NCBI GenBank assembly: GCA_031287585.1
Contig: JAITST010000015.1
Location: 1 to 10,756 of the forward strand
Direction: 5' to 3'
DNA length: 10,756 nucleotides
DNA from: Planctomycetaceae bacterium
GTDB taxonomy: Bacteria > Planctomycetota > Planctomycetia > Pirellulales > Thermoguttaceae
Both the position numbers and the translations under genes were made by a program. Each line of letters starts with the position of its first letter. The stretch's first letter is position 1. The notes beneath the pieces were generated by a model that was given only the letters and a program-made list of their open reading frames with translations, made no database searches and was not told the DNA's origin. Below are positions 7,358-10,756 of the stretch, one piece after another.

Positions 7358-7376
7358 ACGGAACCGCATCCGAAAC
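7358..7376 (+). repeat. 19-bp near copy of an internal hdrA segment
   Basis: Bases 7358-7376 match 4382-4400 inside hdrA at 18 of 19 positions (only C7364 versus T4388 differs). In the matching frame the copy reads LTEPHPK, against MTESHPK in HdrA, then diverges. It starts 16 nt after the stop of methyltransferase 2. It may be a remnant of an hdrA duplication made when the R-M operon entered; chance is not excluded. Confidence 0.35.
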
Positions 7377-7386
7377 ATGACTATTG

Positions 7387-7415
7387 TTGACACAATCTCA
7401 AATTTACGCTATACT
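7387..7415 (+). promoter_or_regulatory. Strong sigma-70-type promoter
   Basis: TTGACA (7387-7392), a 17-nt spacer, then TATACT (7410-7415): a perfect -35, ideal spacing and five of six bases in the -10. Transcription would start near 7422, about 240 nt before the cupin gene at 7662, giving a long leader or a separate small RNA. Confidence 0.7.
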
Positions 7416-7444
7416 GTCTAATTGATGTGGAATGATGAAATAAT

Positions 7445-7567
7445 GGGGACATTTATAAAACTATTTGTAACTAATGGTTATTTAGGACGCAAATGAATTT
7501 TATCACGTTTTGTTACAACAAAATCTGTCAGATAATACGATGTTGTAACGTGGTCTATTTCGTCCCC
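7445..7567 (+). ncRNA. Candidate structured RNA or 5' leader
   Basis: Downstream of the promoter at 7387-7415, three nested inverted repeats can form one structure. P1 is GGGGAC (7445-7450) with GTCCCC (7562-7567). P2 is GTTACAACA (7512-7520) with TGTTGTAAC (7541-7549), extended by CAC (7504-7506) with GTG (7550-7552) across a 5-nt bulge. P3 is ATCT (7523-7526) with AGAT (7530-7533). I do not recognise a known riboswitch. The gene-free stretch 7342-7661 otherwise holds only the promoter and the hdrA-like scrap; a small ORF from 7493 lacks a ribosome-binding site and protein-like composition. Confidence 0.4.
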
Positions 7568-7661
7568 GAGCCCACTGTACTTTCGTGCGCAATGTACTTA
7601 CAATACCTTCGCAATTCGATTTTATCGTTTAATCATAACCCTTTTTACAAAGGAAACTATC

Positions 7662-7934
7662 ATGCAAATTTCTGTTACCAAAAATCCGTCACCCGAATCA
7701 ATTAGCCAACTTGGTTGTAAGTCGTGGTCTGTTTGGGAAAAAGAACCGTCGTCGTTTGATTGGCATTACGACGAGAAAGAAACGTGCTTGATTCTCGACG
7801 GTAGCGTTACGATAACGTTTGCCAACGGTGAATCGGTTTCGTTCGGCAAAGGCGACCTTGTTGTTTTCCCGCAAGGACTCGACTGTACGTGGAACGTCAA
7901 GGAGAAAGTGCGCAAGCACTACAAGTTTGGTTAG
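7662..7934 (+). CDS. Small cupin-domain protein (DUF861 / Cupin_3 type)
   Basis: Encodes 90 residues. The ATG at 7662 has AAAGGA at 7649-7654, seven nt upstream. The protein is one small beta-barrel: FDWHYDEKETCLILDGSVTI (32-51) matches the first cupin motif in its DUF861 form (F-x-W-x-Y, then E-x-C-x-IL-x-G). GKGDLVVFPQG (62-72) matches the second motif, and the end CTWNVKEKVRKHYKF is typical of this family. It has His35 and Glu40 but not the full HxH metal set of classical cupins, so metal binding is uncertain. No signal peptide, hence cytoplasmic. Related proteins are annotated as EutQ- or ureidoglycine-type cupins, but most have no known role. It is expressed from the promoter at 7387 and probably shares a transcript with dsbD, 67 nt downstream. 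Confidence 0.88.
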   Translation: MQISVTKNPSPESISQLGCKSWSVWEKEPSSFDWHYDEKETCLILDGSVTITFANGESVSFGKGDLVVFPQGLDCTWNVKEKVRKHYKFG

Positions 7935-8001
7935 ACGACCGTTTTGTTTCGTTGCGTTCGTCCAACAATTGTGTCTCAACCCTCAACCAATCGAAATAAC
8001 A

Positions 8002-9945
8002 ATGAAAAACATTTTACCATTAATTTTTGTTGTGTTGCTATCGACACAACTCGTTGCCGACATTCGCGAACAGTACGCCGCATTCGACTCTGTTAGCACG
8101 TCGGCGATGCAGGAACCGGTTACGATTAAAACATCGCTGGTTATTAACGGCGGTAATCAAACAATTGAGCAAGATGCAGTATTGATTATCGAAGCGACAA
8201 TACAATCCGGTTGGAAGTTTTACGATTTTTCACAACCAGACGGCGCGGCACTGCCCGCGCGATTTGAGATAACGCCTCCAACGGCAGAGTTTCGCCGCGA
8301 CGGTAGCATTATCCGTCCGACAACTCCGCCCAAAGTTGAACACGATACGGGTTTCAACGCGTCTATTCACTGCTTTTATGACAAAGCAACGTGGCTGGTT
8401 CCTGTTGTTCTCAATGGAACAAACTTGAAGGGGCGTTTAGCCGGTCTAGCGTGTAAAGTCGGAATCGGCGGCGTTTGTGTACCGCAGGACTTCGCGATTG
8501 ATGTTGAACTCGTTACCGACCGTGAATCACAAAACAAGTTGGCAACATTGTTAGCAAGTGCAGACAAAGTACCGAAAAATTTCTGGTACGACACATCAAA
8601 ACGTGATGAAACCGAAACTGAAACATCAACCGCCGAAACATCAGACGCGCCGTCCGGCAACCTCGACTTTATCGCAAACGTCAAGCCGCGTGAATTAGAA
8701 CAAATTGACGGTATCGCAGTCGCGTTACTTTATGCGTTATTTGGCGGCTTGATACTTAACGTTATGCCGTGTGTGTTGCCGGTTATCGGTTTGAAAATTC
8801 TGTCGTTTTTCGAGCAAGCGGGTAAAAGCCGTACACGTGCGTTCCTGCTAAACCTCACGTATGTCGCGGGTCTTATGTCGGTATTTTTATTACTCGCGGC
8901 GATGAGTGTCGGACTTAGCAAACTGTTTACAGTCAGTATATTCAATATAGTAATGTGCGTAGTAGTGTTTGCGATGTCGCTTTCGCTGATGGGCGTTTGG
9001 GAACTGTCCGCACCCGCGTTTCTCGGACGCGGTAAGAGTGTGAAGTTGATGAGTAAAGAAGGATTCAGCGGTGCGTTCTTCAAAGGAATCATCACAACAT
9101 TGCTAGCGATACCGTGCGGAGCGCCGCTGTTGTCGCCCGCGATAAGTTGGTCAGACCAACAAATCCGCTCTGGTCAAACAACGTTGGTGATTTTAGTTTA
9201 CGCAACAATCGGAATCGGAATGGGGTTGCCGTATCTAATCATAGGAGCGTTCCCCGAACTACTCCGCTTTATGCCAAAGCCGGGCGAGTGGATGGAAACG
9301 TTCCGAAAAACGATGGGGTTCGCGTTGCTGATTGCGGTAGTTTGGATACTGTACTTTATCGAGTTGACAAAAATTGTACCGATGATAACGTTGCTCTTCG
9401 CGGTATGGTTCGCCTGTTGGTCGATAGGCAGACTAGACATAACGGCACGTAGTACGCAACGTCTGACAGCGTGGATAACATCGTTAGCGGTGGTGACAGT
9501 GGTAACGCTGTTCACATTCAACATACCGTTTATCGAAATGCCGGTAACACTGGAAAAAGCAATGCAGCGCCGCTTGGAAAACTGGGCGGGACTAAGGACG
9601 GAAGGACACTGGGCATCATACTCGCATAAACGTTTTGAAAAGGAGTTGATAGAAAACAAACGAACCGTACTGATAGACTTCACTGCCGACTGGTGTACCA
9701 ACTGCAAAATCCTTGAAGCAACGGTACTGGAATCCAAAGAGGTGATAGGGGCAATCGAAAGTAAAGGGATAGTAACATTCCGAGCCGATTGCACAAAATC
9801 AAACCAAGAAGGTACCCAATTGTTACGCAAACTAGGTGCGGAATCGGTACCAACAATGGCAATCTTCAACCCGAAAAATCCAACCGAACCCCAAATAATA
9901 AGAGGTAACTATTACGCGGCGACACTGCTACAACAATTGGAATAG
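8002..9945 (+). CDS. dsbD: DsbD-type protein-disulfide reductase (thiol:disulfide interchange protein)
   Basis: Encodes 647 residues from the ATG at 8002, chosen because it opens a signal peptide (residues 1-18, LLSTQLVA). There is no strong ribosome-binding site, so coupling to the cupin gene is likely. Domains: periplasmic DsbD-alpha-like, about 20-200, with the Cys pair C151 and C159 (ACKVGIGGVCVPQ); a low-complexity Thr/Glu linker, about 201-218; eight hydrophobic segments, about 238-508, with redox Cys C257 in NVMPCVLP and C372 in IPCGAPLLSP; and a C-terminal periplasmic thioredoxin domain with W564-C565-x2-C568 (ADWCTNC) and the cis-Pro loop SVPT (615-618). DsbD takes electrons from cytoplasmic thioredoxin across the inner membrane to periplasmic partners such as disulfide isomerases and cytochrome c maturation proteins. 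All six redox cysteines are present. Spacing in the alpha pair is seven residues rather than the five of E. coli. The 3' end overlaps a possible minus-strand ORF. Confidence 0.93.
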   Translation: MKNILPLIFVVLLSTQLVADIREQYAAFDSVSTSAMQEPVTIKTSLVINGGNQTIEQDAVLIIEATIQSGWKFYDFSQPDGAALPARFEITPPTAEFRRDGSIIRPTTPPKVEHDTGFNASIHCFYDKATWLVPVVLNGTNLKGRLAGLACKVGIGGVCVPQDFAIDVELVTDRESQNKLATLLASADKVPKNFWYDTSKRDETETETSTAETSDAPSGNLDFIANVKPRELEQIDGIAVALLYALFGGLILNVMPCVLPVIGLKILSFFEQAGKSRTRAFLLNLTYVAGLMSVFLLLAAMSVGLSKLFTVSIFNIVMCVVVFAMSLSLMGVWELSAPAFLGRGKSVKLMSKEGFSGAFFKGIITTLLAIPCGAPLLSPAISWSDQQIRSGQTTLVILVYATIGIGMGLPYLIIGAFPELLRFMPKPGEWMETFRKTMGFALLIAVVWILYFIELTKIVPMITLLFAVWFACWSIGRLDITARSTQRLTAWITSLAVVTVVTLFTFNIPFIEMPVTLEKAMQRRLENWAGLRTEGHWASYSHKRFEKELIENKRTVLIDFTADWCTNCKILEATVLESKEVIGAIESKGIVTFRADCTKSNQEGTQLLRKLGAESVPTMAIFNPKNPTEPQIIRGNYYAATLLQQLE

Positions 9946-10192
9946 ATACGTTGGAAAACAATAGTTGACTTCGCAGATTCGGTGAACGTACAATTGACGA
10001 TTCGCTTGCGTAAAAAGTTGGAAGCGAAATATCCTGACGCGGTGTATCGGCTTTTTCGTCAACCCGCGACAAAAGAGCGTGTTTTCCTTCCAGCACTCGT
10101 ACGTCTTTGAGAACGTACTTCGTTGCCCAAAGCGGAACCGCCGGCAATGTCATCAAAAATAGGAATAATAAAATGCGATGAATCACTTCCAT
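9866..10192 (-). CDS. Putative short secreted protein on the minus strand, possibly a truncated remnant
   Basis: Encodes 108 residues from the ATG whose complement is at 10190-10192. It opens a convincing signal peptide: MEVIHR, then a hydrophobic core LLFLFLMTLPAVPL, with cleavage likely after WA near residue 22. The mature part is about 86 residues, polar and charged (KYVLKDVRVLEGKH and onward), with no family I recognise and no cysteine. A perfect consensus promoter on the same strand (10237-10265) points at it with a leader of about 38 nt, though no good ribosome-binding site is visible. The last 27 codons run antisense through the 3' end of dsbD, so the original C-terminus may have been lost. 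The plus strand here also has an open 54-codon extension of the dsbD frame, which argues for caution. The intergenic stretch 9946-10427 holds no other gene. Confidence 0.4.
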   Translation of the reverse strand: MEVIHRILLFLFLMTLPAVPLWATKYVLKDVRVLEGKHALLSRVDEKADTPRQDISLPTFYASESSIVRSPNLRSQLLFSNVSIPIVVAVSPRNSYLLLFGVRLDFSG

Positions 10193-10236
10193 GTGTTTTT
10201 CAGTGGTACAATCACAGAACATTAACAATGCGAGGA

Positions 10237-10265
10237 ATTATAATCCGGCTTCCTGATGTTGTCAA
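10237..10265 (-). promoter_or_regulatory. Perfect consensus sigma-70 promoter, minus strand
   Basis: On the minus strand: TTGACA (complement of 10260-10265), a 17-nt spacer, TATAAT (complement of 10237-10242). All twelve bases and the spacing match consensus. The start of transcription would fall near 10230, about 38 nt before the ATG of the short secreted ORF (10192), or it could drive an RNA antisense to the end of dsbD. Confidence 0.7.
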
Positions 10266-10307
10266 ATTTTAGTAACGGTTTTTGCGGTTAAACTGTAAAA
10301 TCGTCGG

Positions 10308-10325
10308 CGGTTGGCGCGCCAACCG
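10308..10325. promoter_or_regulatory. 18-bp perfect palindrome, possible operator
   Basis: CGGTTGGCGCGCCAACCG is exactly self-complementary and much richer in G+C than its surroundings. It lies between the minus-strand promoter (10237-10265) and the start of the glycosidase gene (10428), a natural place for an operator. It could also act as a hairpin with a CGCG loop; five T follow at 10331-10335, after a gap of five bases (GACAAC less the closing G), too far for a good terminator. Confidence 0.4.
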
Positions 10326-10363
10326 GACAACTTTTTATTTCCGCGTTTCGATGTGCCAACGTG

Positions 10364-10392
10364 TTGACAAGCAACCGCTGGTAAGCAACAAT
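10364..10392 (+). promoter_or_regulatory. Possible promoter of the glycosidase gene
   Basis: TTGACA (10364-10369), a 17-nt spacer, then AACAAT (10387-10392), which matches four of six -10 bases. Transcription would start about 30 nt before the ATG at 10428. The perfect -35 and spacing support it; the weak -10 fits a regulated gene. Confidence 0.4.
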
Positions 10393-10427
10393 GGACGCTT
10401 TCACCAATTTATGAAAGGTTATCGACA

Positions 10428-10756
10428 ATGAAAAAACTTTTGCGGCTGCTATTCATCTTACCAGTTCTTTTCTGTTCGACGATTGCCGTTGCAGAGGAAT
10501 CAAACCTGCCCGACCGGGCTTGGCTCTTTGCGTATTTCACGCCCAACGACAAGGAAGGTTTGCACTTCGCTTGGAGTGCGGACGGTCTCAAATGGACGGC
10601 ACTGCGGGACGGCAAGGTCTTTCTCAAAACACCGCAAAATGTCGGTCCCGTATTGCGTGATCCCTCCATTCTCCGCGCCCCCGACGGAACGTTTCATCTC
10701 GTTTGGACTGGTTCGTGGAAAGCAAAAAGTTTTGGTTATGCTTCGTCCAAAGATTT
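10428..10756 (+). CDS. Secreted glycoside hydrolase, GH43-like five-bladed propeller (partial, 3' end outside window)
   Basis: The first 109 codons are present; the gene runs off the window. The ATG at 10428 follows AAAGG at 10414-10418. Residues 1-22 form a signal peptide (MKKLLRLLFI, then LPVLFC, cleavage near AVA-E), so the enzyme is exported. The mature start has AWLFAYFTPN, GLHFAWSADGLKWTAL (44-59), then LRDPSILRAPDGTFHLVWTG (76-95), and SFGYASSKD. Repeated blades with 'Ser-x-Asp-Gly-Leu-x-Trp' and 'Arg-Asp-Pro-Ser-Ile' are typical of GH43 and related beta-propeller glycosidases (arabinofuranosidases, xylosidases), which cut side chains or ends of plant-type polysaccharides. Asp78 of RDPS is a candidate active-site residue. 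The substrate cannot be told from this fragment. An 18-bp palindrome and a candidate promoter lie upstream. Confidence 0.8.
   Translation, partial: MKKLLRLLFILPVLFCSTIAVAEESNLPDRAWLFAYFTPNDKEGLHFAWSADGLKWTALRDGKVFLKTPQNVGPVLRDPSILRAPDGTFHLVWTGSWKAKSFGYASSKD

Noticed and set aside
7347..7366. Possible hairpin GGTTTC / GGAACC after methyltransferase 2
   Set aside because: Needs a G-T pair and has no following T-run, so not accepted as the operon terminator.
7493..7705. 70-codon + strand ORF upstream of and overlapping the cupin gene
   Set aside because: No ribosome-binding site, Cys/Asn/Tyr-rich random-looking composition, and it overlaps the cupin start. The stretch is better explained as a structured leader.
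9198..9869. 223-codon minus-strand ORF
   Set aside because: Lies opposite the membrane and thioredoxin parts of dsbD, with Ser/Val/Ile-rich antisense composition and no motif.
10001..10028. Inverted repeat TTCGCTT / AAGCGAA with a 14-nt loop
   Set aside because: Short stem, long loop and no T-run on either strand, so not a convincing terminator for dsbD or the minus-strand ORF.
9946..10107. 54 open codons in frame after the dsbD stop, ending at TGA 10108
   Set aside because: The thioredoxin domain of DsbD is already complete at 9945, and the extension resembles nothing I know. Most likely chance, or the antisense of the minus-strand ORF.
1..10756. CRISPR arrays, tRNA, rRNA, transposase or integrase genes
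   Set aside because: No regularly spaced repeats, no recognisable cloverleaf or rRNA sequence, and no recombinase motif on either strand.

Overview
The window looks like a chromosomal piece from an uncultured bacterium, most likely a planctomycete. The main support is a C-terminal SHD1 (SLA1 homology domain 1)-like module in the gene ending at 2567, a module common in planctomycete secreted and membrane proteins. The large housekeeping-like genes have moderate G+C, while 1485-2567 and 4872-7341 are visibly richer in A+T. The assignment is an inference, since no rRNA or marker gene is present. All confident genes lie on the + strand; one short minus-strand gene is possible near 10 kb.

Layout. 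(1) 131-2591: a secreted protein with Ig-like character, then a membrane-anchored SHD1 protein whose reading frame is split by one in-frame TAG (1929-1931), closed by a good intrinsic terminator at 2561-2591. (2) 2801-4798: hdrA, a 665-residue flavin and iron-sulfur heterodisulfide-reductase A subunit, without hdrB or hdrC beside it. (3) 4872-7341: a compact, A+T-rich type II restriction-modification operon in the order methyltransferase 1, HNH endonuclease, methyltransferase 2. It appears damaged: the endonuclease frame has an amber codon at position 22, and methyltransferase 1 reads HLPY where the catalytic motif IV should be (D/N/S/H)PPY. Methyltransferase 2 (D12 class, DPPY) looks intact. 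(4) 7342-7661: a gene-free stretch holding a near-perfect sigma-70-type promoter and nested inverted repeats, a possible structured RNA or long leader for the cupin gene. (5) 7662-9945: a small DUF861-type cupin and a full-length DsbD-type transmembrane thiol-disulfide reductase. (6) 9866-10427: a possible short secreted minus-strand gene behind a perfect consensus promoter, and an 18-bp palindrome. (7) 10428 to the end: the start of a secreted GH43-like glycosidase.

How they fit together. The restriction-modification genes are one translationally tight unit (gaps of 1 and 6 nt) and probably a horizontally acquired island now decaying. A 19-bp stretch just after it matches an internal piece of hdrA at 18 of 19 bases, which may be a scar of the insertion. 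HdrA and DsbD are both redox proteins but act in different compartments, and nothing in the sequence links them. The most unusual points are the amber-interrupted genes, the motif IV change, the structured leader at 7387-7567, and the minus-strand promoter and ORF at 9866-10265.
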